Below are positions 53,500 to 64,000 of a stretch of DNA of 64,000 nucleotides, in pieces. Position numbers and translations under genes: made by a program. The notes under the pieces were generated by a model. That model did no database searches, was not told the origin of the DNA, and worked only from the letters and a program-made list of their open reading frames with translations. Location of the stretch: NCBI GenBank assembly GCA_004026145.2, contig CP034983.1:12185212-12249211 (forward strand). The letters are read 5' to 3'. This stretch comes from Takifugu bimaculatus (taxonomy: Eukaryota > Chordata > Actinopteri > Tetraodontiformes > Tetraodontidae). How positions within the stretch are numbered: position 1 is the stretch's first letter; each line of letters starts with the position of its first letter.

Positions 53500-54080
53500 A
53501 GTCACACCGACCAGCCCGCGTTAGCGTGAAGAATTTTCCCGATGTTCGGAAGAGCAAATATTTGAGGAGTGGGAGCAGGCCAGGTTAGAGGGTCCCTACA
53601 GGGACTCCTGTTCAGAGACATTTTATTCTCATGATTTGTGTCGATGATTAGCATTTTATTGCCTTTGGTTAACTGGAAGAGCTCCCATGGCTTTTTTTCG
53701 TGACTTGTTGCCAGAACAGGCCCCCAGCAGAGCACTGTGGGGTGTTTAATTTGTTATTTTGTGCCCTACAGCGGGCACTATTTTAGAGTGGGACGTGGAA
53801 GTTTATCCCATTTCCCACTGTTATCACACTCTGGGGGGCACTTTATATAAATGACTTTGGAGATGCCATAGAGCAGGTGCACCAGCATCTTGGGCAACCA
53901 GCAGTTGTCTCGGTTGTCTTTTGGGCCCCTGGGAGGACCCCAGTGACAGTTTACTGTCTTTAATGCCCAGTAAGACATTAGCTGGTGTTTGGACTGAAGG
54001 GGTGTCTCCAGGGACATTTTGGTCTTTTCCTCTTTAACTCGAGCAGAATCTGAAAGTGACCTTTTCTCAGATCCCATAAC
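53500..54080. promoter_or_regulatory. Candidate conserved noncoding element
   Basis: Repeat-free, low-CpG stretch with balanced composition unlike the CpG-rich flanks. A 99-codon minus-strand frame (53778-54077) shows no known domain. The texture suggests a conserved noncoding element of the cdh19-dsel interval, but this is judgement by eye. Confidence 0.25.
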
Positions 54081-57000
54081 TTTAAGGCACTCATAGGACG
54101 TGTTTTGACTGGTAGAGACTGTTGACTGGACACTTGTCTGATGGCCTCAAAACTACCTCACAGAAAATTTCCTCAGTCCAATTTGTCCTTTCAGCACAAA
54201 CATCACCTCTGTCACGTCTTTCTTTTAAATTAGGCAGGTCCAGTTCCACTAGGTGGCGATAAAACTAACTAAAATCGTGAGGAGACCAGGCAGGGTGTGA
54301 CGTACAACCTGAATACAAACCCATAGCGCATAAATACACAATGTCTCATGTACTCTTTAAGCACAATTAAGATTTAATATGCTGTAATTTCAACAACACT
54401 GACTCCAGAACTCCAGGTTTAATTGTGTCACCGAGGTAATTTCGTGATCTCTGCGCTGAACGGCAGCGGTGACGTTCGCCTCGTCCTCTCCTCTCGCACG
54501 CCAATCTGCGTTCCACCGTTCTGATGTGCGAGTTTCCCCCCATCGATTCTCATCATGTCTCCGCATCACGACACACTTTTCTGCGAAGCGGGCCGAGAAC
54601 GGCGATCTCGGAGGAATAGAACCATATGAGCAGAGAATCGGACCATCTGTCTTCCCGCACAGCTCAAAATCATGGGGGACAGTAGAAGAGTGACGCATGT
54701 CCCTCCTCTCCTGCCGCCTTTCAATGCCGAGACGTCTCTTTTCAAAAAATAAAGCTTAGCTCAGAAAACACGTACCCGGTGCTAGCTGAGCATCGGTTTG
54801 ACTCCAGATCTTCTCAAACTGTCCCACTAAGTGTACCTGCACAGGGGGAGATCAATGCATTGACCGACAGATGTCCAACTCCACCAGAGGGCGATAACGC
54901 TAATTAGTACGACGAAGACCAAAGAGAATCGATAAACAAATTCACGACAGCGATTGAAACGATCTTTTTCGAGGTCTTCTGACCTTCCCAGACCACCCAC
55001 GGAGCAGGTCTGAGATCTGTCGTCGTCAGGATGCGTTACTCCAGCGTTTAATGATTTGCGTTATTAGCGTTTCAGTGTAACAACGGAGTTTTTAAAAGTC
55101 AAATTTGATTTGGATCGAGGCGCCCAACGAAGTGGCACGTTTTAGCGCCGTGACTAACATCGCAGCGAAGAACTCGTCTCCTCAAGACACAAATCCCACT
55201 AATTAGATATCAATGAATGTAATTAGGCTCCCAAAACACATATCCTCCTTCATGGGAACCATCATCTTGCCTATTTGCAGTCAGTCAGGAGAAAGATCAG
55301 CCAGCTGGACTCAATCATAAACCTCTGAATAATGCCGGCCCTCTGATTCACCACCTCCAACAGATAGACATGTCTCGTTAACCACCACTGGAGTCATGGA
55401 CCACTTTAGCCTTCGTAAGTAGGCTCACCTTAGTCTAACATTTCACTCATCTGTGCTATTGTAGGAGTAAGGCATGCAGGAATAGGAGACCCTGAGCATT
55501 CCCATCCCCCGAAAACTGCGATTTACAGAACTGAGGGGATTAGCCGAGATGTCAGGAGAGGCAGTTTAAGCTGACAGGAAGCCAGAGTCGAGCAAAGGGT
55601 CTCACTTTCAAAGTCAAAAAGTCAAAAACTTCCCAAAGCCTCAGTCGCCGCCTCACATCATGCGGCTATGCAGGAAAGATTCAATTTCCACGGACTTTCA
55701 TTTGACTTTCAGACAGAGGAACGGTCCAGGAAACGCGGAGGTTGTGGGGGGTGAAATCCCAACACAAGTTCCCAGAGGATGCAGTGCTTCCACTAATCTG
55801 GCAGCGCGCCGTGTGGAATGATCTCATTTTCTCGAGCCGCGACGCTGTCATAATGAAAGCGAGACGCTGGAAAGGCGCAGCTGCGTGAGACACTGAGGAG
55901 CCTCGCGACGGCTGCTGCGCCTGGAGTCACGTCCAAAACGCCTCATCTCCACTCATTTCCCGCCACCGCCAGGGCCAAACCGGCCTTTACAAGCCGTGGC
56001 CGCGGCACTGAGCTGGCACCGAAGGTTCCGCTTCCACTACAGAAGTGAGTCGCCGGCAGCTGCAGATCCACAATGCGCCACAATTCCCAGCAAGTCTGCT
56101 CTTATTAGCAGCGGTTCCCGGGAACCGCGGCTCCCGGAGCACAAACACGGCTCTGCGGACCACACAGATAATGTTTACCATTCCGAACACGGCTAAATAT
56201 AGGACAGCGGCGCGGCAGGTGCTCGCGCCTCGTCCAAAAAGCCCCAACATGGCAGCACAACTCGGCTGTAGCGGGCTGATTCGAACGCACAATAGCGAGC
56301 GTGATTACTCCGGCCCAGGATATCAGGTTTCTCCCTGACTGATGGTGGCTGCTGCAGAGGTTAATTAACGTGCGGTGGCGGGAGCGACGGCCGGTGGCGA
56401 GGGAGAGGCTCTCCCGGGACTTTGACGCAGCGGTGGCAAAGATAAAGGCGGAGCCGGCACAGGAATGATTACTCAGCCCAAATGGAGTCCCGTCTTTTTC
56501 CAACCTGGAGCGCCGCCTTGTATTTAATAGTCCAGGAAAGCCACTCCATCAGCTCGCCGAGCTGTGGCGAGGAATTAAATTCCAACCCGGCTCTTCATCA
56601 CTGTTGCCATAGAACCTCATTGCGGGCAGGAATATTTATTGGCAATCGGGTGTCAAAGATCATTTTTGAAAGCACCTTAAGACATTCGTTTTGTATGGGT
56701 GAGGTCGGCAGATGGTTCTGGTTGGTCGCTCCACCTGTAGCCAATGTTCTCAGACAGAGAACTTGCGCTGACATGTTTTTATCCTCTTCACCTCTCAGGA
56801 AGGAAAATCTCAGCAAAAGTCCTGGTCCGGGGCAATTGTTGATCCTTAATTAGGGACAAAACAACCATCTCATAACAACAGCCTGAAACAAATGACTACC
56901 AGATGGATTTTGGCACGAGAGCCGCTCGGTTTAGAGCAGAAACAGGAAGTATGAATCAGAACAAATATTAATAAAAGGGATCCGGTTTAAAGTGGCACTG

Positions 57001-57343
57001 CAGACCACGGACTGACTGGAATTCTTGTCATTCTTGATATTTTGACCAAACTGATGAGATCAGTTCCCAAAAACCGGCTTAAATCCAAGGGATTAACCCT
57101 CAGCACGCGCGATCGCACTGATATGAACTTATCCTGACAGGTTTGTGTGCAGCCGAGATGTCAGACCAGCCTGCAGATTGAGATGATCAATATTTATGAG
57201 CCCATATTTCCAAAAGATGTTTCCTCCTTTTTTTTCTCTCGTTTTTTCACGTCGGAGAAAAGTTACTTAGACATCGAGCGCACGTCCAGACCTGCAGAAA
57301 CTTCTCAGCATTTGCCTGAGGTTTTTCAGTCAATAACACGCCC
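54081..57343. other. Intergenic, no supported gene
   Basis: No supported gene or mobile element. A repeat-free stretch at about 56460-56760 resembles an element-like block. Confidence 0.6.

Positions 57344-57368
<25 letters not shown>
57344..57368 (+). repeat. (GT)12 microsatellite
   Basis: Perfect GT dinucleotide run followed by a short GA run. Confidence 0.95.
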
Positions 57369-57374
<6 letters not shown>

Positions 57375-57770
57375 GATTACACATGCTACGAGGGATCAAG
57401 AACAAATGACTAATGAAGTGCCTGACTCTCTGAGGCCGCTCCAGGTCCCATCAGTGAGGGCGTGACTTTAAAATTCCCCGACATGTTTTTAATAGTCGGC
57501 CTCTCCTTGCTGTGCACATCAGCCATACAAGCAATTAGGCTTCCGTCAGGCGTGCCGAATAAAATGGAGATTTGGCTCGTGCGTAATTGTGGGATCTGAA
57601 TAAGCCGACGCTTGGCTGGAGGGCGCGTGTTAATGGCGGGAATATCGGTATGAAAAGTATGCTGCGGGGTTTTTAACGATTGGCGAATGTCATTAGACGT
57701 CAGTGAAAGCTGGTGGTTTTACAGAGTTCACAGCATCCAGACACAGTCAGGGTTCCACTGTATTTATGAA

Positions 57771-57776
57771 TTTATT
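57771..57776 (-). terminator. Possible poly(A) signal of dsel
   Basis: AATAAA on the minus strand, the first I find downstream of the dsel stop, giving a 3' UTR of about 1.45 kb. DSEL transcripts in mammals have long 3' UTRs as I remember, so a more distal signal is possible. Confidence 0.35.
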
Positions 57777-59221
57777 ATTTTTCTTTACATCATCTCTACC
57801 TCCTGCTCCAGAGCCTGCAGAGAGAAGAAAAAAAAGGAGAGGAAAAAAAAAAGAGAGAAATGATTGTAATTCAAGGCCACGGAAGCAAGGAAGTGTATCC
57901 TCAGGAGCAAATACAAAACATACTTTGTAACAGGATTGCAACACCAAAGTGAAAGCATGTCTGCCAAGTCTACACATTCAAAGACCACGAACATCAAACA
58001 GGTTTTTCCAGCCAGTGGAGGGAAAACAAACAGTTTCTGGTGGAGGGAAGATGCAGAAGGCGCATTGTCTCGGGTTTGTGCGCCGATGCACCGCAAAACA
58101 AGTGAATCATTGGTTAATCTTGATCCAGGAGGAAAGTCCAGTTGCCTTCGCCTTGTTGCCAGGGTGATGCTCCATAAGTAGTGTGACATCATCAACAGTG
58201 AAGCAAAGTGATGAGTGAAGAAGAGGAAAGAAATAATGCAAAAGGAAAATGCAACCGTTTTAGCCCCGCCCACATTCTGCTGCTCCTCCCCCATGTTCCG
58301 CTAGGTGGAGTTGTAATTTTAGCTATCTTTAGCAATAGGCTATAACATCAGCTAAAAACATCATCAATTATCTGATCGACCGAGACAGCAAATAAAAAAC
58401 GAATTTTCACTGTAGGAGTAAAAAAAAAAAAAGGCACGGACATAAATCACATGGTAAAACACAGTTATGGCAGTTTGCAGATTAATAAAAGCTGCTTTTA
58501 GAAATTACTTTGACTAGAAATGTGTCAAGTCTTGACAGTTTTTTCAAAGTTTGATCCCCATTAAGCACTTTCCTCACAACTAATTCAATAAATGCCACAG
58601 GGATAATCATATTCATTGCGGATCCTTTGGGATACATATCTTTGGAAGCCATTAATACTCCTGGCGTTCTTTCTTCTAGACATAATATCTTCAAAGGATT
58701 AAAGATCTGCAGGGGTTTTCGTATTTTAAAACTGGCGCAGAACGTCGAGAGCAGCTTTGGAAAATGCACAAAGTCCCACGTACAATCAAAAGAGTCCCCG
58801 TGAAAGTGCAAAGACACCAAACCTTCGAGACATGGTGGAAACATGAAAACACAGCCGGCGTTACTCAGAAGGCTGCAGTGACACATTAAAGCGCAAACTC
58901 TGATTCAACACCGCGGCGCCTTTTGACGCTTTTAAAGGGAAAGGACAGCAAATTCATGACCTTTAAATTCTTCCTCACATTTGTGTTTCTGTCATTACAT
59001 TTCTGATAGCGGTTGTTTCATCAGCAGCTCTCTGACGTCACGGATTAGAGGCGTGAAATCCTCCGTAAGATCAGTTTCAACATCCTTCCAAACAGAGTGA
59101 AACTCAAGCTCAAAGGTAAATATGGGTTGTTGTTTTTTTAAAAATGTCCCGTCAGTGCAAAAAATGAAAGTACAGACTTTAGACCAGGCAGCTCGCTGTT
59201 AGCTGGCCAGCAGCGGTAAAG
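57777..59221 (-). other. Probable dsel 3' UTR
   Basis: Sequence between the family-conserved dsel stop (59224-59222) and the first minus-strand AATAAA. A- and T-rich with purine runs near 57820-57860. Two minus-strand open frames (134 and 169 codons) lie inside and resemble no known protein. Confidence 0.45.
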
Positions 59222-59350
59222 TCAGGCGGGGAACCGGGCGTAACCCAGCCTCTTCATCACACTCCCACACACATCCTCAATCAGTCTGATGTCTTTCCGA
59301 GGCATTTTTTGTCTCCATGCCTTGATGTTGGCCGGTGAAATCTCCCCCTC
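59222..59350 (-). pseudogene. dsel: Out-of-frame C-terminal tail of dsel
   Basis: A frame shifted by one base from the main dsel frame runs 42 codons from GAG at 59350 to a TGA at 59224-59222. It contains EGEISPAN, LIEDVC and RLGYARF, which align with the EGEISP, LIENIC and RLGYPKF blocks ending human DSEL as I remember it. With this tail the protein would be 1214 residues, against about 1212 in human. The junction reads TAC-T-GAG, one T too many. Either an assembly or sequencing error, or a real variant that removes the tail. Confidence 0.85.
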
Positions 59351-62300
59351 AGTACATCAGATTGTACAGGTTGGTGGAGGTCGTGAACATGAGCTGGTTG
59401 AGGGCCGCCGGGGAGACAGGCACCCCGAGGAAGGTGTAAATGCCCTCCGCCGTCTCCTGTGGATAATTGACCAAGTCCTCAAACCTCACCCGGAGAACGG
59501 CCTCCTCAGGGAGGCCCTTGCTGATCCTCAGCACGGCTGCGGTGTGAGCCAGCCACAGATGAGCCAGAATCAGGACGGGGTTGGTCTCAGAGACAGACAG
59601 CAGCCTCTGGATCAGCCTAAACTCAGGAGCCACTGCCAGACACCCTTCGCTCATAGCACCCTCCTTGAATATCAGGGAAAGGTGCTGAGGAATGTTTTTA
59701 AGAGTGTAAAGACTGGGTTTGCTGTTATAAACCATGAGATAAATCCATGCCCGTGGATCTCTCACCAAGTAGATGGTCCTGAGAGAGAGTCCGACCGCCT
59801 CCTGAATGAAAGGCAGTTTGAGTGCCCAGCTTCCACTGCGCATGCTGAGCACCACCCGGGCGTTGGGGTACTCTGCAACATGGCGCCTCATCTCCCTGAC
59901 GTACTCTGCATCTCTGTCCAGACTGACCCTAAGCTTGCCCTTCAGCTCAGACGCCACCTCCCTTCGCCGTGATCTTTTCTTTCTGTCCTTAAGGACCCCG
60001 TCTCTCTGCCCCTGTTTGACCCTGCTGCCCTCTGCCAGCTGAATATTCTGCAAGTGCAGCTTGGTGTTGTGGACCAGCGAGTGCAACCAGCCTTGGATGA
60101 TCTTAAAGCGCCCCTGCGAGGCGTCCGACCTGGACCACTCACACGCGTCCACCAGGGAATCGAACTCAAACTCGGTTTCAGGAATGTCCACGTGCTCGGT
60201 GGGAACTCTAACGTAAACAAAGTCTGTGCTGTTGTCAAAAAGATGCTGAAGTATTTCTGATCCAGACCCAGGGAGGGTGGTTATGACAACGGTGGGCAAT
60301 GGGAGCCGCTGCTGCTCATAGAGCCTTAGTTGTTTGTTTACTTCGCTTCTGGCACCCGCGCCTTTCCAATTTACCCCGCAGAGGAGCCGATCGCAGCTGT
60401 TTGACACAAACAGCAGCTCGGCGATCCACAGGAAGAGCACGGTCAGGAGCGCGTAGCGCATCAGCCTGCTGAAGCAGATGTAGAACTTCCTCTGCATGGT
60501 CAAGAACCCGATGGCCAAGCAGAGGACGACCCCCGCGATCACATTGACCGTGAACCCGAGATCAAAGAGCTGATTATCGCTGTTGATTTGTTTGGGAATG
60601 TTTTGTGTTCCGATGCCGAAGCGAGTGATCTGATACGCATCCTCGACTTTGCAGTGACCGCCGAACCCTAAGTAGGCTAGTCTAGCTCCAATGTCTTTAT
60701 AATTTGTGGCTACAGAAACTATTTTCTCTGTGTTATTTATAGTTAAAGAGACTCTCACGCCGTTTTTGCTGCTATCCACAAACCTTGCATTGGACACTTT
60801 GACATACGGCCCATGTAGGACGTAAGCTACCCTGGTGACGGCACCTGCCATCGGGAAAGTAACATTGACATACTGAGTCCACCTCTTTTTAAATTCTGCG
60901 GCCTGCTCAGCTTCCTGGATCCTAGTATTGGGGCTCTGTCCCTGGCTATCGAACCAGAACATTTTGTAGTGAGCGTCCCACACGTCCATCATGGCACCGT
61001 TGTACCTGTCCATGAATCTAAAGGGGACATACTTAAAGTCGATGTCAAGGTTGTGGAAAAACGCGCTCAGAGACGAGAGGGGCGAGTCTCCAAACTTCTC
61101 CACATGGTCCAGCACCAGCAGCGTCTGAGAGTTTAGCAGAACTAAAGCCCGGAATACACTCTTTAGCCTCATGGCGGGGGAGTAAGCCAACGCCGCCTCG
61201 CCGCTCACAAACATCATGTCACTATGCGAAGAGGCCACGATCACCTCCCCTCTGGCGTCACCCACACCATCATCGGTCCAGCGAAGCCACTTAGCACATT
61301 CCCCTAACTGCCCCTCCCAGGGGTTGTTACACTGGCTGGTGGGCGATGGGCTGAAAACCAGAACATTGTTGAGATAGCTGTACTTGGGTCCGTAAAGTGC
61401 TTCAGACACAAACACCTGCCCATTAGGGGCGAAAGTGAAAGAGTTCTGGTCAGGGTGCTCGTGGCCCGGATTAAAGCTGTTCCAGCCCTCCACCCAGGAA
61501 TAAGGCTTGTCATGGACGATGTCGTAGACAGCACGGCCACCCAGCTTGCTGGACTTAAAGGAGAGAAAAGTATTACCCTGACTGCTGGGCAGCCCCGCTC
61601 CGTAGGTAACCACACCCCAGTTAGAGAAAATATGCATCCTGGCTTTCCCAAAGTCCTGTGGGGGCTGTGGTGTGAGGTGCTGGTTGTACCAGATGTACTC
61701 GGTGTGAAGCGTCGCCCAGCGCTGGGCAGCGGATTGTCCCATGGGTCCGTCCTTGGGCCGGTGTTTCCTGATCTGCTGGGCCAACCAGTTCCCCGTCCCG
61801 TTCCTCATGACGAATGAGTCGAGAAAAACGAGCTGGCTCTCCGGCCCATAGAACCAGTTGTAGTTGGAGTCTGCGATGCCGACGCTCCGCTGAAACCCTG
61901 GCAACAGGGTGGCGTAATAGAACCAGAAGTGGCCCCGCAGCCAGTTGTTCTGAAGATTGTCGATATCAAAGTGGCGCTGCGCTAGGAAAACATACTGGGT
62001 GACAGACTTGGCCGTGTAGCTCCCATAGGCGACCCCCTCATCCAGCGAGCCGTCCACCACGTGATTGAGAAGAAACATGGTTTTCTCCATGTAGTTCACC
62101 GCCACCTGCTTCCACAACATGGACTCTGGGTCTTTGTGTGATCCCACTACGATGGCACCAGTCAGGACAGCCAGTATGTTGGTGGTCTGATGATTCTGGA
62201 GATACTGCTTGCCCCACCCCCGGTGCTTTGACAGCTCATACAGCTCCTCCGTCTCGGAGCGGATTTTCTTGAGGTAAACTTTCCTGCGCTGCTCGTCCAG

Positions 62301-62867
62301 GTAGCTGTAGACGAAGTCGTACGCGGTGGCGAATCCAGTGAGGGAATGCGCTGTGGGGACCTCGTCGTTGGGCGCGCTGGTCACCTTCCAGTCCGGGTAC
62401 TCGGCCATTCTGTCCATAAATTTGAGGAGAAACTGCAGAGCGGCAGAGTCCTCTGGGCACAGCAGGCAGTAGAGAGCCAGTGGGGGCAGGTTGTTGCCGT
62501 AAATCTCGTTCCATTTGCTCGTAAAATCCTCGTGTTTCGCCGGCGGCATGTAGAAGGGGACGTTGGCGAGCATGGTGAGCACCGCCAACCGCACGACTTT
62601 GAATATGTGGCTGTGGGTGGTGGACGACCTCTGCCTCAGGAGCAGCACGTCCTCCGGGCTGAAATAAAGGTTGGGGTGGGCGGCAGCGGACCGGAGCTGA
62701 TGCTGCTGGCCGGCTCTGTCCTGATGGAGCTTGACCTGCAGCAAATCATCTGTGAAAATGTCTCTGTCCGAGGTGTTGAAAACCCCCGAGAACGCTGCCC
62801 CCGCGCTGATCAGGGGCAGGAAAAAGGCGCAGGAGACAGCCCAGTGAGCCACCATCCTTCTGCACAT
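59349..62867 (-). CDS. dsel: Dermatan-sulfate epimerase-like protein (frameshifted near C-terminus)
   Basis: Membrane enzyme of the secretory pathway that converts glucuronate to iduronate in chondroitin/dermatan sulfate chains (family knowledge). The open frame has 1172 codons in one exon, as in mammals. Seen: signal peptide (about 6-28); epimerase region with the three catalytic motifs of DSE, NHQ (His226), GVAYGSY (Tyr281 or Tyr284) and GHEHPDQ (His469); two membrane helices (about 768-792 and 803-822); then a sulfotransferase-like domain with a PAPS-loop-like TTLPGSG (863-869) and YLVRDPRAW (1033-1041). Identity to human DSEL as I remember it is very high through EIYGNNLPPLALYCLLCPED and IADSNYNWFYGPESQLVFLD. 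The frame ends at TGA 59351-59349, but the family's last 42 residues continue in another frame (59222-59350), so one extra base disrupts the tail. The second ATG (62855, residue 5) has the better start context. Confidence 0.97.
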   Translation of the reverse strand: MCRRMVAHWAVSCAFFLPLISAGAAFSGVFNTSDRDIFTDDLLQVKLHQDRAGQQHQLRSAAAHPNLYFSPEDVLLLRQRSSTTHSHIFKVVRLAVLTMLANVPFYMPPAKHEDFTSKWNEIYGNNLPPLALYCLLCPEDSAALQFLLKFMDRMAEYPDWKVTSAPNDEVPTAHSLTGFATAYDFVYSYLDEQRRKVYLKKIRSETEELYELSKHRGWGKQYLQNHQTTNILAVLTGAIVVGSHKDPESMLWKQVAVNYMEKTMFLLNHVVDGSLDEGVAYGSYTAKSVTQYVFLAQRHFDIDNLQNNWLRGHFWFYYATLLPGFQRSVGIADSNYNWFYGPESQLVFLDSFVMRNGTGNWLAQQIRKHRPKDGPMGQSAAQRWATLHTEYIWYNQHLTPQPPQDFGKARMHIFSNWGVVTYGAGLPSSQGNTFLSFKSSKLGGRAVYDIVHDKPYSWVEGWNSFNPGHEHPDQNSFTFAPNGQVFVSEALYGPKYSYLNNVLVFSPSPTSQCNNPWEGQLGECAKWLRWTDDGVGDARGEVIVASSHSDMMFVSGEAALAYSPAMRLKSVFRALVLLNSQTLLVLDHVEKFGDSPLSSLSAFFHNLDIDFKYVPFRFMDRYNGAMMDVWDAHYKMFWFDSQGQSPNTRIQEAEQAAEFKKRWTQYVNVTFPMAGAVTRVAYVLHGPYVKVSNARFVDSSKNGVRVSLTINNTEKIVSVATNYKDIGARLAYLGFGGHCKVEDAYQITRFGIGTQNIPKQINSDNQLFDLGFTVNVIAGVVLCLAIGFLTMQRKFYICFSRLMRYALLTVLFLWIAELLFVSNSCDRLLCGVNWKGAGARSEVNKQLRLYEQQRLPLPTVVITTLPGSGSEILQHLFDNSTDFVYVRVPTEHVDIPETEFEFDSLVDACEWSRSDASQGRFKIIQGWLHSLVHNTKLHLQNIQLAEGSRVKQGQRDGVLKDRKKRSRRREVASELKGKLRVSLDRDAEYVREMRRHVAEYPNARVVLSMRSGSWALKLPFIQEAVGLSLRTIYLVRDPRAWIYLMVYNSKPSLYTLKNIPQHLSLIFKEGAMSEGCLAVAPEFRLIQRLLSVSETNPVLILAHLWLAHTAAVLRISKGLPEEAVLRVRFEDLVNYPQETAEGIYTFLGVPVSPAALNQLMFTTSTNLYNLMY

Positions 62868-63229
62868 CGGTGGGGTTAAAGAGCAGGCAGATGAGTATTT
62901 AACGCTTTAAATGAAAGTAAATGTCTTTCCAGTCCGGGTGAATTTAAATTTGATCGCATGTCAACGAGCATTTTAAAGTTAAAGTGGTTTTAAAAAAAAG
63001 TTTAGACCACTCTGGAAACTACATGGAAACAGTCCGCGAAGAAACACGTGATTTAAAAGTCTTCATGATGAACATTTCCTCAGTCCAGAAAGTCTTGATG
63101 GGTGCGTGTTGGCGTGGCCGCGGACACTGGCGCCCCCCTCCCCTCCCCTTCAATAAATGGCATCGATCCCCTCCCCAAAACATTTCCTCTCTCAGCCCCA
63201 GTCCGTGTCCGGTCCAATCACAGCCATCC
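62868..63229 (-). other. Sequence just upstream of dsel coding start
   Basis: No other gene seen. On the minus strand a pyrimidine-rich stretch ends in GATGTGCAG at 62860, four bases before the second ATG, so this may be the acceptor of a 5' UTR intron. Confidence 0.35.
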
Positions 63230-63850
63230 AAAGGCACCGTCCGCAGCCCGCCTGAGCTGCACCATTCGCGGGCACGAACCCTAACAAGCCCCGCATCTCC
63301 GCCGCCAACACGCGTGGCAGCGAAAACCGCGCGAAACCGCGTTAAAACGCCAGATCTTCGTGTGGAAGTTGCATAGTTAAACCTGCTTTTTCCTTAATTC
63401 CGCCGGCGCGCTTTGTCCTCCGCCATCGGCGGAGCGAAGTCTGGGAAGAGGAAAGTTGTCGTCACTCCTCAAGTATCCAAAAAACGGCCCATTATTCCCA
63501 GTGTCCGCAGGAACTGGCGGATGCTCGCGGAGGAGGGTATTCCAGGCGCAAACGCGCAGAAGGCGACCGATCGTGCCGCGTCCGCGTCAGACCCGCGAGC
63601 GCACACGGGAGCGGGAGCGGGAGCGTGCGTGGCCGCGGAGACGTCTCCTGTGATGTCTCCCGGACTCTCCGGCTCAGTCTGGATGTTTTCCCGCACTGAA
63701 TGGAAAAAATGTGCTGTGCAGACTGTAGAGGGAGCCGTGGCTTCAGCCTGTCGGAGGAGAGAGAGAGAGCGGAGGATGGGAGATCTTCCCTCTCTCCGCC
63801 CCCATCTCCGTTTGGCCTGCGCGCCGCTAGCACGTGTTAAATTACTGCAC
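63230..63850 (-). promoter_or_regulatory. CpG-rich candidate promoter and first exon of dsel
   Basis: Densest CpG stretch near dsel, with a GC box (GGGGGCGGAG on the minus strand, 63794-63803) and a three-copy GGGAGC hexamer at about 63607-63624. Open frames on both strands here are by-products of GC content. A 5' UTR exon spliced to the coding exon is expected from mammalian DSEL; its exact borders are not visible. 63851-64000 shows nothing further. Confidence 0.4.
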
Positions 63851-64000
63851 AAATGAAGGCAGCATCGGACGCGCAAGAACCAAACACACGGTTTTAACCT
63901 TTACTGGGCCATTAACTAATAGTAAGCGGACCGTGAACGCATCACCGGTCAGCAGTAAAAGTGATGATGAGGAGCCCTAATTCATACCGTGGTGCGTTTA

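Noticed and set aside
57785..58294. 169-codon minus-strand open frame with hydrophobic Phe/Leu runs
   Set aside because: Lies in the probable dsel 3' UTR; the hydrophobic runs come from A-rich simple sequence on the other strand.
58482..58886. 134-codon minus-strand open frame downstream of dsel
   Set aside because: Inside the probable dsel 3' UTR, with no recognised domain; likely chance, though conservation was not tested.
59289..59972. 227-codon plus-strand open frame opposite dsel
   Set aside because: Antisense shadow of the highly conserved dsel coding frame; no domain of its own.
62346..62879. 177-codon plus-strand open frame opposite the dsel N-terminus
   Set aside because: Antisense shadow of dsel, caused by its codon composition.
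1..64000. CRISPR arrays, operons, phage or viral genes
   Set aside because: No spaced direct repeats of CRISPR type, and all recognisable coding sequence is vertebrate; the tandem arrays have no unique spacers.

Overview
The window is vertebrate nuclear DNA, most likely from a teleost fish with a compact genome (pufferfish-like). The evidence is two vertebrate-type genes with GT-AG introns, a 73-bp intron and several introns under 1.3 kb in a cadherin gene that is far larger in mammals, teleost-style microsatellites, and a piggyBac-type miniature element. Nothing prokaryotic is present: no operons, CRISPR arrays or ribosome-binding sites.

Layout. (1) Positions 264-7486, minus strand: nine coding exons of a type II classical cadherin, encoding signal peptide, propeptide and EC1 to most of EC5. 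The last exons (end of EC5, membrane segment, catenin-binding tail) lie beyond the left edge. Sequence signatures and the neighbouring gene point to cdh19. (2) About 7.5-57.8 kb: roughly 50 kb with no protein gene I can support. It holds two minisatellites of about 30 bp, a 13-bp satellite, microsatellites, a purine tract, a complete piggyBac-like MITE, three copies of a dispersed repeat, many TTAGC/GCTAA palindromes, and AT-rich stretches that look like candidate conserved noncoding elements. (3) Positions 59222-62867, minus strand: dsel (dermatan-sulfate epimerase-like), essentially one coding exon, followed by a probable 3' UTR to about 57.77 kb and preceded by CpG-rich promoter-like sequence at about 63.2-63.85 kb.

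The order cdh19 then dsel, both on the minus strand, matches what I remember of human 18q22.1, where the two genes flank a gene desert of nearly 1 Mb. Here the interval has shrunk to about 52 kb. The two proteins are not a pathway: one is a cell-adhesion receptor, the other a Golgi/ER enzyme that makes iduronate in chondroitin/dermatan sulfate. Their linkage is ancient synteny, and the interval may carry regulatory elements.

The most notable finding is a one-base frameshift near the end of dsel. The open frame stops after 1172 codons, but the conserved C-terminal tail of the family continues intact for 42 codons in the next frame. I found no convincing previously undescribed biological system.
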